DNA of 64,000 nucleotides from Kitasatospora xanthocidica (GTDB lineage: Bacteria; Actinomycetota; Actinomycetes; Streptomycetales; Streptomycetaceae), in NCBI RefSeq assembly GCF_014656195.1, contig NZ_BNBY01000008.1, forward strand, positions 116,374 to 180,373. The letters run 5' to 3'. Shown here in pieces: positions 25,505 to 34,399 of this stretch. Each line of letters opens with the position of its first letter. The stretch's first letter is position 1. The translations under genes were made by a program, and so were the position numbers. The notes below the pieces were generated by a model. That model did no database searches. It saw only the letters and a list, made by a program, of their open reading frames with translations, and was not told the origin of the DNA.

Positions 25505-28135
25505 ATGAGCAACCCCACGAACGGCGGACGCCGCGGGCGTCACCGCCGTCGCTGGAGCGCCACCGCCGTGCTGGCCGCCGTGCCGCTGGCCGCCGTGTCG
25601 TACCTGTTCACGCACGAGGACTCGCAGGCCGCGACGGTCGACGCCGGTGCCTACTACCGGCTGGTCTCCGTCCGCAGCGGCCAGGTGCTGGACGTCAACG
25701 CCTTCTCCACCGCCGAGGGCACCCGGATCCAGCAGTGGACCGACCAGAACACCCCCAACCAGCAGTGGAAGCTGCGGTCCACCGGCGACGGCTACTACGA
25801 GCTGGTGAACCGCAACAGCGGCAAGGTTCTGGGCATAGCGGGCGACTCGACCTCCCAGGGGGCCGCCGCCGAGCAGCAGACGGACCGCTCCGCCGCCTCC
25901 CAGCAGTGGAAGGTCGACGGTGTCGGCGGCTCCGACGCCGTCACCTTCACCTCCCGCAAGAGCGGTCGGGTCCTGGACGTCACGGGCAACTCCACGGACC
26001 GGGGCGCGCAGATCATCCAGTGGTCCGGGTGGGGCGGTGCCAACCAGCAGTGGAAGCTGGTGAAGGTGGCTGAGGGCAGCGGCGGCGCGCAGACCGGGTC
26101 CGGATCGTACGTGTGGCAGAACGCCCCGGTGGCGGGCGGCGGTTACGTCACCGGGCTGGTCTTCAACCAGAAGGAGAAGGGCCTGCTGTACGCGCGCACC
26201 GACATGGGCGGCGCGTACCGCTGGGACACCGGGGCCGAGCAGTGGACACCGCTCACCGACTGGGTCGGCGAGAAGGACTGGAACCTGCTGGGCATCGAGT
26301 CGTTGGCCACCGACCCGGTCGACCCCGACCGGCTCTACCTCGCGGCCGGCACCTACACCAACGACTGGGCCGGCAACGGCGCGATCCTGCGCTCCTCCGA
26401 CCGGGGCCGCACGTTCCAGCGCACCGACCTGCCGTTCAAGCTGGGCGGCAACGAGGACGGCCGCGGGGCGGGCGAGCGGCTGGTGATCGACCCCGCGAAC
26501 CACGACACCCTGCTGCTGGGCACCCGCAAGAACGGCCTGTGGCGCAGCACCGACCACGGCCAGACCTGGAACCAGGTCTCCTCGTTCCCGGTCAAGGACG
26601 GCGCGAGCTTCGGCACCGGCGTCTCCTTCGTGACGTACGGCCCGGCCGGCAGCAACACGGTCTACGTCGGCGTCGCCGACAAGTCCACCAGCCTGTACCG
26701 CTCCACCGACGGCGGCAGCACCTGGCAGGCCGTCGCCGGACAGCCCACCGGTTACGTGCCGCAGCACGGCGTGCTCTCCGGTGACGGCTCGCTGTACGTG
26801 ACGTACTCCAACAACCCCGGCCCCAACAACGTGACGGCGGGCGCGGTGTGGAAGTACGCGCCGAACGGCGGGGCGTGGAAGAACATCTCGCCGTCGCAGG
26901 GCGGCTACGGGTTCGCCGGTCTGGCCGTCGACCCGCAGAAGCCGTCCACGGTGATGGTCACCACGCTGGACCGCTGGTGGCCGCAGGACGAGGTCTACCG
27001 CTCCACCGACGGCGGTGCGTCCTGGAAGACCCAGTCCGACAGGTCCGTGCGGGACGCCTCCATCGCCCCGTACCTCGGCACCGGGATCGGGCACTGGATG
27101 ACCGCGCTGAGCATCGACCCGTTCGACTCCGGGCACGTGATGTACGGCACCGGCAACGGCATCTGGGCCAGCAAGGACGCCAACGCGACCGACAACGGCG
27201 GCACCAGCCACTGGTTCATCGGAGCCCGTGGGCTGGAGGAGACGGCGTACTACGACGCGGTCTCCCCGCCCGGCGCCGCCGCCCTCATCACCTCGCTGGG
27301 CGACCAGGGCGGCTTCGTGTACGACGACCTGAAGAAGGAGCCGTCCGGGCGGCTGGTCAACCCGGAGATCTACAACAGCACCTCCGTCGACTTCGCCCAG
27401 TCCAACCCCTCGCTGGTGGTCCGGGTCGGCCGGGGCGGCAAGCAGGACGGCGCCCTCTCCACCGACGGCGGCCACACCTGGAACGGCTTCAAGGGCGAGC
27501 CGGTGCCCGACGCGGACAGCGGCCACATCGCGATCGCGGCGGACGGCTCCAGCTTCGTCTGGGCAGAGGCCGGCCAGGCCCCGTACCGCTCCACCGACCG
27601 GGGCGCGAGCTGGTCGAGGGTCAACGGCCTCGGCAACGATGCCGTGGTCGTCGCCGACCGGTCTTCGGCCAACACCTTCTACTCGCTGAGCAACGGCAGG
27701 CTCTACGCCAGCACCGACGGCGGCGCGAACTTCACCGCCCGCTCCGGCAACCTGCCGGGCGGTAAGCTCAGCGCCGTCCCCGGCATCGCGGGCGACCTGT
27801 GGCTCGCCGGCGACGGCACGGGTCTGCTGCACTCCACCGACGGCGGCCGCAGCTTCAGCAAGCTGTCCTCGGTGGAGTCCGCCTCCGCCGTCGGCTTCGG
27901 CAAGGCCGCACCCGGCACCTCGTACCAGGCGCTGTACCTGATCGGCACCGTCAAGGGCGTCGCCGGCGTCTTCCGCTCCACCGACCAGGGCGCGAGCTGG
28001 GTCCGGATCAACGATGACGCGCACCAGTGGGGCAACTTCGCCGGCTCGCGCATCATCACCGGTGACCCCGACACCTACGGCCGCGTCTACATCGGCACCA
28101 ACGGACGCGGTCTCCAGTACGGCGACCCTTCCTGA
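25505..28135 (+). CDS. Secreted RICIN-GH74 xyloglucanase
   Basis: An 876-residue exported glycosidase. A Tat/Sec-type N-terminus (GGRRGRHRRRWSATAV, hydrophobic core, then SQAATV) is followed by a ricin-type beta-trefoil lectin (about residues 46-190) with three repeats ending QQW-type motifs. The GH74 domain follows: two seven-bladed propellers with Asp-box repeats such as SSDRGRTF, STDHGQTW and STDGGASW. Expected catalytic Asps lie in ARTDMGGAYRW and SLGDQGGFVYDDL. It should cut the beta-1,4-glucan backbone of xyloglucan outside the cell. AAGGAG lies about 11 nt before the ATG. An unusual N-terminal lectin position. Confidence 0.93.
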   Translation: MSNPTNGGRRGRHRRRWSATAVLAAVPLAAVSYLFTHEDSQAATVDAGAYYRLVSVRSGQVLDVNAFSTAEGTRIQQWTDQNTPNQQWKLRSTGDGYYELVNRNSGKVLGIAGDSTSQGAAAEQQTDRSAASQQWKVDGVGGSDAVTFTSRKSGRVLDVTGNSTDRGAQIIQWSGWGGANQQWKLVKVAEGSGGAQTGSGSYVWQNAPVAGGGYVTGLVFNQKEKGLLYARTDMGGAYRWDTGAEQWTPLTDWVGEKDWNLLGIESLATDPVDPDRLYLAAGTYTNDWAGNGAILRSSDRGRTFQRTDLPFKLGGNEDGRGAGERLVIDPANHDTLLLGTRKNGLWRSTDHGQTWNQVSSFPVKDGASFGTGVSFVTYGPAGSNTVYVGVADKSTSLYRSTDGGSTWQAVAGQPTGYVPQHGVLSGDGSLYVTYSNNPGPNNVTAGAVWKYAPNGGAWKNISPSQGGYGFAGLAVDPQKPSTVMVTTLDRWWPQDEVYRSTDGGASWKTQSDRSVRDASIAPYLGTGIGHWMTALSIDPFDSGHVMYGTGNGIWASKDANATDNGGTSHWFIGARGLEETAYYDAVSPPGAAALITSLGDQGGFVYDDLKKEPSGRLVNPEIYNSTSVDFAQSNPSLVVRVGRGGKQDGALSTDGGHTWNGFKGEPVPDADSGHIAIAADGSSFVWAEAGQAPYRSTDRGASWSRVNGLGNDAVVVADRSSANTFYSLSNGRLYASTDGGANFTARSGNLPGGKLSAVPGIAGDLWLAGDGTGLLHSTDGGRSFSKLSSVESASAVGFGKAAPGTSYQALYLIGTVKGVAGVFRSTDQGASWVRINDDAHQWGNFAGSRIITGDPDTYGRVYIGTNGRGLQYGDPS

Positions 28136-28147
28136 TTCCGATACCCG

Positions 28148-28183
28148 GGCGGGGCCGCAGGCACGACTGCCTGCGGCCCCGCC
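28148..28183 (+). terminator. Perfect 16-bp terminator hairpin after the GH74 gene
   Basis: Positions 28148-28163 and 28168-28183 pair perfectly over 16 bp around a CGAC tetraloop, starting 13 bp after the stop codon. It separates the two hemicellulase genes into independent transcription units. Confidence 0.85.
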
Positions 28184-28242
28184 GCGGTGTGACGGGACCG
28201 CGCACCGTCCTCACCGGCTCCCCGCAGATTTTTTTCGGATCA

Positions 28243-28252
28243 CGGCAACCTT
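28243..28252 (+). promoter_or_regulatory. CGGCAACCTT motif upstream of the xylanase gene
   Basis: Second copy of the ten-base motif seen at 25399-25408. It follows a T-run and a TTTCGGATCA stretch, and CGGCAACC recurs again at about 28264-28271. It lies 72 bp upstream of the TTG start. Confidence 0.45.
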
Positions 28253-28323
28253 TCCGTGCGCGGCGGCAACCAGCAGTCAGCCGGGGCCGAGATCGAGGCC
28301 CACCTGCTTCGGAGGGACAACCG

Positions 28324-30777
28324 TTGTCAGATCAGAACCGTGCTCATCGCCGTCGTCCGCCCACCCGCCGGGTGATCGCCGTCGCCGTGGCCATCGCCGC
28401 CGTGGGCGCCGCCGTGCCGCTGGTCGCCCAGGCCGCGTTCACGTCGAACTCCAGCGCGCCGACCACGCTGGGTGCGGCGGCGGCCGGCAGCGGCCGCTAC
28501 TTCGGCACGGCGGTGGCCACGGGCAGGCTCGGGGACCCGGCCTACTCGGGCATCCTCGACCGGGAGTTCAACATGATCACCCCGGAGAACGAGATGAAGT
28601 GGGACAGCACCGAGCCGTCCCGCGGGTCGTTCAACTTCGGCCCGGCCGATTCGATCGTCAGCCATGCCTCCGCGCACGGCCAGAAGATGCGCGGCCACAC
28701 CCTGGTCTGGCACTCCCAGCTGCCCGACTGGGTCCGTTCCGTCAAGGACGCCACCACCCTGCGCGGTGTGATGAACAACCACATCACCCAGGAGATGGCC
28801 CACTACAAGGGCAAGATCTACGCCTGGGACGTGGTCAACGAGGCGTTCGCCGACGGCGGCAGCGGCCAGCACCGCAGCTCGGTGTTCCAGGACGTGCTGG
28901 GCAACGGCTTCATCGAGGAGGCCTTCCGCACTGCCAGGGGCGTCGACTCCTCGGCCAAGCTCTGCTACAACGACTACAACATCGAGAACTGGACGGACGC
29001 CAAGACCCAGGGCGTCTACTCCATGGTCAAGGACTTCAAGGCCCGCGGCGTGCCCATCGACTGCGTCGGCTTCCAGAGCCACTTCGGCGCCGGCGGCCCC
29101 CCGGCCAGCTTCCAGACCACGCTGTCCAGCTTCGCCGCGCTCGGCGTCGACGTCCAGCTCACCGAGCTCGACATCGCCCAGGCGGCCCCCACCGCCTACA
29201 CCAGCGCCGTCCAGGCCTGCCTCAACGTCGCCCGCTGCACCGGCATCACCCTGTGGGGCATCCGCGACAGCGACTCCTGGCGCGGTGGCGAGAACCCGCT
29301 GCTGTTCGACGGCAACGGCAACAAGAAGCCCGCCTACAACGCCGTCCTCTCCACCGTCGGCGGCGCCGGCGGCAGCGCGCCGGACGGCGCCGTCAACTCC
29401 GGCACCGTCTACACGCTCTCCGCGATGGGCGCCGCCGGACGCGTCCTCGACGAGCCCGCCGGACAGAACGGCAACGGCACCCCGCTCCAGGTCTGGGACA
29501 CCAGCGGCGCCACCAACCAGCAGTGGCGGGCCACCAAGAACGGCGACGGCTCCTTCACCTTCACCAACATCGCCAGCGGGCGGGTCCTGGACGATCCGGC
29601 CGGCCAGGCCGCCAACGGCACGAAGGTGCTGGTCTGGGACAACAACGGCGGCGCCAACCAGCACTGGAAGGCCGCCCGCAACGGCGACGGCTCCTTCACC
29701 CTCACCAACGTCGCCACCGGCAAGGCCCTGGAGACGCCCGGCAACCAGAGCGCCAACGGCATCCCCGTCCAGATCTGGGACTCCTGGGGCGCCGCCAACC
29801 AGCACTGGACCCTCCGGTCGACGGGCGCGTCCACCCCGGCGCCGACCCCGACCGCGCCCGCCCCGGGCGGCACGTGCGCCCTTCCCTCGACGTACCGGTG
29901 GTCCTCGACCGGCTCACTGGCGAAGCCGGCGAACGGCTGGGCGTCGGTGAAGGACTTCACGGACGTGGTGTACAACGGCAAGCACCTGGTCTACGCGTCG
30001 AACGTGTCGGGGTCGTCGTACGGTTCGATGATGTTCAGCCCGTTCACGAACTGGTCGGACATGGCGTCGGCCGGGCAGACCGGTATGGGGCAGGCGGCGA
30101 CGGCGCCGACGCTGTTCTACTTCGCGCCCAAGAACATCTGGGTGCTGGCGTACCAGTGGGGCCAGTGGCCGTTCATCTACCGCACCTCGACCGACCCGAC
30201 CAACCCCAACGGCTGGTCCGCGCCGCAGCCGCTGTTCACCGGCTCCATCCCCAAGTCCAGCACCGGGCCGATCGACCAGACCCTGATCGCCGACGACCAG
30301 AACATGTACCTGTTCTTCGCCGGTGACAACGGCAGCATCTACCGGGCGAGCATGCCGATCGGGAACTTCCCCAGCAGCTTCGGATCCTCCTACACGACCG
30401 TCATGACCGACACGACCGCCAACCTCTTCGAGGCCCCGCAGGTCTACAAGGTCAAGGGCCAGAACCAGTACCTCATGATCGTCGAGGCGCAGGGCTCCGG
30501 CGGACGCTACTTCCGTTCCTTCACCGCCACCAGCCTCAACGGCTCCTGGACCCCGCAGGCCGCGAGCGAGGCCAGCCCCTTCGCGGGCAAGGCCAACAGC
30601 GGAGCCGGCTGGACCAACGACATCAGCCACGGCGACCTGGTCCGCAACAACCCCGACCAGACCATGACCATCGACCCCTGCAACCTGCAGTTCCTCTACC
30701 AGGGCAAGTCGCCGACCGCGACCGGTCCCTACGACCAGCTGCCGTGGACGCCGGGCGTCCTCACCCTGCAGCACTGA
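28324..30777 (+). CDS. Secreted GH10-RICIN-GH62 xylanase/arabinofuranosidase
   Basis: An 817-residue bifunctional hemicellulase. After an RR-rich N-terminus and hydrophobic core (VAVAIAAVGAAVPLVAQAA) come a GH10 xylanase (about residues 50-345; acid/base Glu in WDVVNEAF, nucleophile Glu in VQLTELDI), a ricin-type beta-trefoil (about 355-500) with three QxW repeats, a Thr/Pro linker, and a GH62 alpha-L-arabinofuranosidase (about 520-817, CALPSTYRWSSTGSLAKP to the end). It would debranch and cut arabinoxylan. The start is a TTG with GGAGG 8 nt upstream; no ATG or GTG fits better. Control with the GH74 gene is suggested by the shared motif. Confidence 0.94.
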   Translation: MSDQNRAHRRRPPTRRVIAVAVAIAAVGAAVPLVAQAAFTSNSSAPTTLGAAAAGSGRYFGTAVATGRLGDPAYSGILDREFNMITPENEMKWDSTEPSRGSFNFGPADSIVSHASAHGQKMRGHTLVWHSQLPDWVRSVKDATTLRGVMNNHITQEMAHYKGKIYAWDVVNEAFADGGSGQHRSSVFQDVLGNGFIEEAFRTARGVDSSAKLCYNDYNIENWTDAKTQGVYSMVKDFKARGVPIDCVGFQSHFGAGGPPASFQTTLSSFAALGVDVQLTELDIAQAAPTAYTSAVQACLNVARCTGITLWGIRDSDSWRGGENPLLFDGNGNKKPAYNAVLSTVGGAGGSAPDGAVNSGTVYTLSAMGAAGRVLDEPAGQNGNGTPLQVWDTSGATNQQWRATKNGDGSFTFTNIASGRVLDDPAGQAANGTKVLVWDNNGGANQHWKAARNGDGSFTLTNVATGKALETPGNQSANGIPVQIWDSWGAANQHWTLRSTGASTPAPTPTAPAPGGTCALPSTYRWSSTGSLAKPANGWASVKDFTDVVYNGKHLVYASNVSGSSYGSMMFSPFTNWSDMASAGQTGMGQAATAPTLFYFAPKNIWVLAYQWGQWPFIYRTSTDPTNPNGWSAPQPLFTGSIPKSSTGPIDQTLIADDQNMYLFFAGDNGSIYRASMPIGNFPSSFGSSYTTVMTDTTANLFEAPQVYKVKGQNQYLMIVEAQGSGGRYFRSFTATSLNGSWTPQAASEASPFAGKANSGAGWTNDISHGDLVRNNPDQTMTIDPCNLQFLYQGKSPTATGPYDQLPWTPGVLTLQH

Positions 30778-30806
30778 CCTGCCCGAACCACCACCCCGAA
30801 TCCCCG

Positions 30807-30847
30807 CCCCGGACCCCGGTCGGCCGTACGCCGGCCGGGGTCCGGGG
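30807..30847. terminator. 18-bp bidirectional terminator hairpin
   Basis: Positions 30807-30824 and 30830-30847 pair over 18 positions with one wobble and a 5-nt loop, between the xylanase gene and the convergent DUF5954 gene. Confidence 0.8.
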
Positions 30848-30880
30848 TGTCAGCCCATCACGGCCGCGCTCCTGTAGGCG

Positions 30881-31999
30881 TCACGCCTCGTCGTCCGCGG
30901 GGCGCGGGAGCGGCTTGCCGCGGCGGGCCATCTCGGCCTCGAAGAGGCGCTGGAACTCCTGTGCGGACTCGTTGAGTTCGATCGGGGCGTCCTCGTCCGG
31001 GTCGATGCCCCGGGCGCGCAGCTTCTGGTCCAGCACCATGATCGGGTCCTCGGGGTCCTGGTCGGAGGGGCGCGGTCCTTCGGGCCCGTCCGGGCCGAAC
31101 CGGACGGCCCGTTCCACCCGGATGATCCGCAGGAAGCGTTCCTCGACGGTGAGTTCGCAGCCCTTCTCGGCGTCGAGCCGGTCCGCCGCCTCGGCGTAGC
31201 GGGCCCGTTGCCGAGGGGTCAGCCGGCGCTCGACCGGGTCGGTCACGCGCAGCCGCATCGACAGGATGTCCTTGGCGCGGAAGGGCGTGGGCGCGTCCAT
31301 GATGCCGGTGGGGCGCCACTGGCCGCCGACCCGCTCCGCGACGGTGAAGGCGGCGGGCAGCAGCACGACGCCCGGGTGGGTCACGTCCGAGCGCAGCGCG
31401 TCCGCGCGGACGTCGGGCGGGAAACTGCCTTCGAGAGGCACCAGTTGGAGGAGGTCGGCCTTGAGGATGCCCGTGGACACCCCGGTCGGCAGGGCGGGGT
31501 CCATCACGAAGCCGGCGGCCGGGTCCAGGGCGTCGCCGAGATCCCGCTCCTCGTGGTCGTCGGGGTCGCTGGAGCGCGGCGGTTCCGGGCCGTCGGAACC
31601 GCTGTTGATGTACCGCTCAGCCCGTACCACGCGGTAGCGGACGTCGACTTCGACCTCGTCGATCTTCTCCCACTCCAACCGCTCGGCCACGGCCAGGTAC
31701 GCCTGCTGCGCCTCGGTGTCGCCGGCCGTCTCCGCCTCGGCGGCCCGCCGGCGGCAGATCGCGCCCATGTCCTCGCGGGCGGACTGCGGTTCGCATTCGA
31801 CCATGGAGGTGCACAGCTCCCAGCCGCCTTCGGGCCGCTCGCGGGCGACACCGAAGACCGGGCCGCCGGCCGACAGGATCCGCGGGTACCTCTCGCGCGC
31901 CGCCTGCGCCTCGATCTCCGTGATCTCCGCCACCGGGCCGTCGGGGGCGGCCATCCTGATGGAGAGGTACCCAGGAACGTCGTCAGGGAAGTTCACCAT
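30881..31999 (-). CDS. DUF5954 family protein
   Basis: A 372-residue protein of the DUF5954 family, restricted to actinomycetes and of unknown function. Typical parts are YLSIRMAAPDGPVAEITEIE, YPRILSAGGPVFGVARE and a duplicated segment in which RYRVVRAERY and ERFLRIIRVERAVRFGPDGPEGPRP recur, so the protein is built from two related halves. It is acidic and soluble. The ATG at 31997-31999 fits homologues; a GAGGG lies very close, so an upstream start (for example near 32088) cannot be excluded. It is divergent from the penicillin-binding protein gene. Confidence 0.82.
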   Translation of the reverse strand: MVNFPDDVPGYLSIRMAAPDGPVAEITEIEAQAARERYPRILSAGGPVFGVARERPEGGWELCTSMVECEPQSAREDMGAICRRRAAEAETAGDTEAQQAYLAVAERLEWEKIDEVEVDVRYRVVRAERYINSGSDGPEPPRSSDPDDHEERDLGDALDPAAGFVMDPALPTGVSTGILKADLLQLVPLEGSFPPDVRADALRSDVTHPGVVLLPAAFTVAERVGGQWRPTGIMDAPTPFRAKDILSMRLRVTDPVERRLTPRQRARYAEAADRLDAEKGCELTVEERFLRIIRVERAVRFGPDGPEGPRPSDQDPEDPIMVLDQKLRARGIDPDEDAPIELNESAQEFQRLFEAEMARRGKPLPRPADDEA

Positions 32000-32218
32000 G
32001 CCCTCATGATGCAACCGGCCGACGGCCACGCACAGGCGAACCACCGGTTCCGTCTCCTCCCGGCGAGTCTGATCGAAAGTGGACATGATCATGGCCGGAG
32101 TGAGCCGATTCAGGGCCGGATTCTGCACCCTTCCGATCATGCCGATGCCTTCCCGGGCTGTCGCAGAGCTGTGACAGAGCGGTGCCGGTTCTCTGACGAG
32201 TTCCTCATGACGTGCACG

Positions 32219-32224
32219 TAGGGT
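32219..32224 (+). promoter_or_regulatory. Possible leaderless promoter of the penicillin-binding protein gene
   Basis: TAGGGT (TANNNT) ends 7 nt before the ATG and no Shine-Dalgarno precedes it. A 10-bp palindrome ACGTGCACGT overlaps its first bases. The -35 is not clear. Confidence 0.35.
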
Positions 32225-32231
32225 CCCTCCC

Positions 32232-34283
32232 ATGGCAGAGAAGCGGGCGGGGACGGGTATGCGGAAGTTCGGGCACGGGCTGCGGCTGATCGGGATCAGC
32301 GTGGTGGCCGGTGTGGTGGCGGCGGGGATCGCGCTGCCGGCGGTGGCGGCGGCCGGGCTGGGTGCCCAGTCGGCGGCGGACGACTTCCAGAGCCTGCCCG
32401 ACGACTTCAAGACGCCGGCGCTCTCGCAGGCCTCCACGATCCTGGACGCGCAGGGCGGCACGATCGCCACCGTGTACGACCGCGACCGCACCGTCGTCCC
32501 CGCCGACCAGATATCCCCGCTGGTGAAGACCGCGCTGGTGGACATCGAGGACAACCGCTTCTACGAGCACGGCGCGATCGACCTCAAGGGCGTGCTGCGC
32601 GCCGTGGACAAGAACGCCTCCTCGGGCACCACCCAGGGCGCGTCCACGCTGACCCAGCAGTACGTGAAGAACGTCTTCGTCGACGAGGCCGGGGAGGACC
32701 CGCAGAAGGTCGCGGAGGCGCAGCGGCAGACCGTCGGCCGCAAGATCCAGGAACTGAAGTACGCGATCAAGGTCGAGGAGACCCTCGGCAAGGACCAGAT
32801 CCTCACCAACTACCTGAACATCACCTTCTTCGGGGAGAAGGCGTACGGCATCGAGTCCGCCGCGCGGCGCTACTTCGGCGTCCACGCCAAGGACCTCACC
32901 CTGCCGCAGGCCGCGATGCTGGCCGGCCTGGTGCAGTCGCCCAGCGGCTACGACCCGGTGGTCAACCCGACCGCGGCCAAGGAGCGGCGGGACACCGTGC
33001 TGCGCAAGATGGCCGAGTACGGGCACATCACCAAGGAGCAGGCCCAGCAGGCCATCGCGACCCCGCTGGGCCTGAACGTCCAGGCGCCGCAGCAGGGTTG
33101 CATCCTGGCCAAGCAGGGCGAGGGGTTCTTCTGCGACTACGTGCGCAAGGTGGTGCTCACCGACCCGGCGTTCGGGAAGTCGGCGGCCGAGCGGCAGGCG
33201 GTCTGGAAGCGCGGCGGGCTGCAGATCCACACCACGCTCGACCCCAAGGCGCAGGCCGCGCTGTACAGTTCGGTCACCGACCACGTGAACGCCGGCGACC
33301 AGGCGGCGACCGCGATGAGCATCGTCGAGCCCGGCACCGGCAAGATCCTCGCGATGGGCCAGAGCCGCCCGTACGGCGTCGACGACAAGCAGCACCAGAC
33401 CCAGATCAACTACAACGTCACCAAGGCCATGGGCGGCGGGCTCGGCTTCCCGACCGGCTCGACGTTCAAGCCGATCGTCGCCGCGGCGGCCCTGGAGAAC
33501 GGCCTCACGCCGAGCCAGAGTTACACCACCGACTACAGCATCCCGTGGCCGGCGATGAAGGACTGCTCGGGCGCCAAGTTCCCCTCGTCCGGGCAGGTGC
33601 ACAACGACAGCCCCACCCTCACCGGCCAGTTCACCATGAAGACGGCCATGGCGCAGTCGGTCAACACCTACTTCGCGAAGCTGGAGGCCGACACCGGCCT
33701 CTGCGGCGTCGCCCAGATGGCCAACAAGCTCGGCATCACCGAGCAGGCGGGCGGCGAGAAGCTCCAGGTCGTGCCGTCGATGACGCTCGGCAGCAACGAC
33801 CTGACCCCGCTGGCGATGGCGAGCGTCTACGCGGCCTTCGCCGCCCACGGCACCTACTGCGCGCCGACCGCCGTCACCTCGATCACCGGCCCCGACGGCA
33901 AGCAGCTGGCCCTGCCGCAGGCCGGCTGCTCCTCCGTGATGTCCGCGAACACCGCCGACACCGTCACCGCGATGCTCAAGGGCGTGGTCGAGGACGGCAC
34001 CGGCAAGGCGGCCGGCCTCGACGGCCGCGACAGCGCGGGCAAGACCGGCACCACCAACGAGAGCCGCCAGGTCTGGTTCGTCGGCTACACCCCGGAGATG
34101 GCCGGCGCCACCGTCGTCAGCGACACCGACAACCCCAAGCCGCTGGACGGCCAGCGCATCGGCGGCAAGGTGGTGGGCCAGGCCTTCGGCGGCACCCTGG
34201 CCGGCCCGATCTGGCGCGACGCCATGGACGGCGCCCTCTCCGGCGTCCCGGCCGGCACCTTCCCGGCGGTCCCGCTGCCGTAG
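32232..34283 (+). CDS. Bifunctional penicillin-binding protein (class A)
   Basis: A 683-residue class A PBP that polymerises and crosslinks peptidoglycan outside the membrane. One N-terminal membrane helix (ISVVAGVVAAGIALPAVAAA) precedes the GT51 glycosyltransferase (about residues 75-250), with IEDNRFYEHGAID and GASTLTQQYVKN, the catalytic Glu motifs. The transpeptidase (about 330-640) has GSTFKP with the active-site Ser, the SVN motif in QSVNTYF and KTGTT. The C-terminus ends without PASTA repeats. The ATG lacks a ribosome site and may be leaderless. It is divergent from the DUF5954 gene. Confidence 0.96.
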   Translation: MAEKRAGTGMRKFGHGLRLIGISVVAGVVAAGIALPAVAAAGLGAQSAADDFQSLPDDFKTPALSQASTILDAQGGTIATVYDRDRTVVPADQISPLVKTALVDIEDNRFYEHGAIDLKGVLRAVDKNASSGTTQGASTLTQQYVKNVFVDEAGEDPQKVAEAQRQTVGRKIQELKYAIKVEETLGKDQILTNYLNITFFGEKAYGIESAARRYFGVHAKDLTLPQAAMLAGLVQSPSGYDPVVNPTAAKERRDTVLRKMAEYGHITKEQAQQAIATPLGLNVQAPQQGCILAKQGEGFFCDYVRKVVLTDPAFGKSAAERQAVWKRGGLQIHTTLDPKAQAALYSSVTDHVNAGDQAATAMSIVEPGTGKILAMGQSRPYGVDDKQHQTQINYNVTKAMGGGLGFPTGSTFKPIVAAAALENGLTPSQSYTTDYSIPWPAMKDCSGAKFPSSGQVHNDSPTLTGQFTMKTAMAQSVNTYFAKLEADTGLCGVAQMANKLGITEQAGGEKLQVVPSMTLGSNDLTPLAMASVYAAFAAHGTYCAPTAVTSITGPDGKQLALPQAGCSSVMSANTADTVTAMLKGVVEDGTGKAAGLDGRDSAGKTGTTNESRQVWFVGYTPEMAGATVVSDTDNPKPLDGQRIGGKVVGQAFGGTLAGPIWRDAMDGALSGVPAGTFPAVPLP

Positions 34284-34399
34284 CGCGGTGGCGGGCCGGT
34301 GGGGAGTGGACGAAGTGTGGGTGTGCGGCAGTAGGGTGCGGCGTTCGGGAGTTGACCGGGTGTCCGGTCGACGGGGGGCGACCGCGTGAGGATCTTGGC

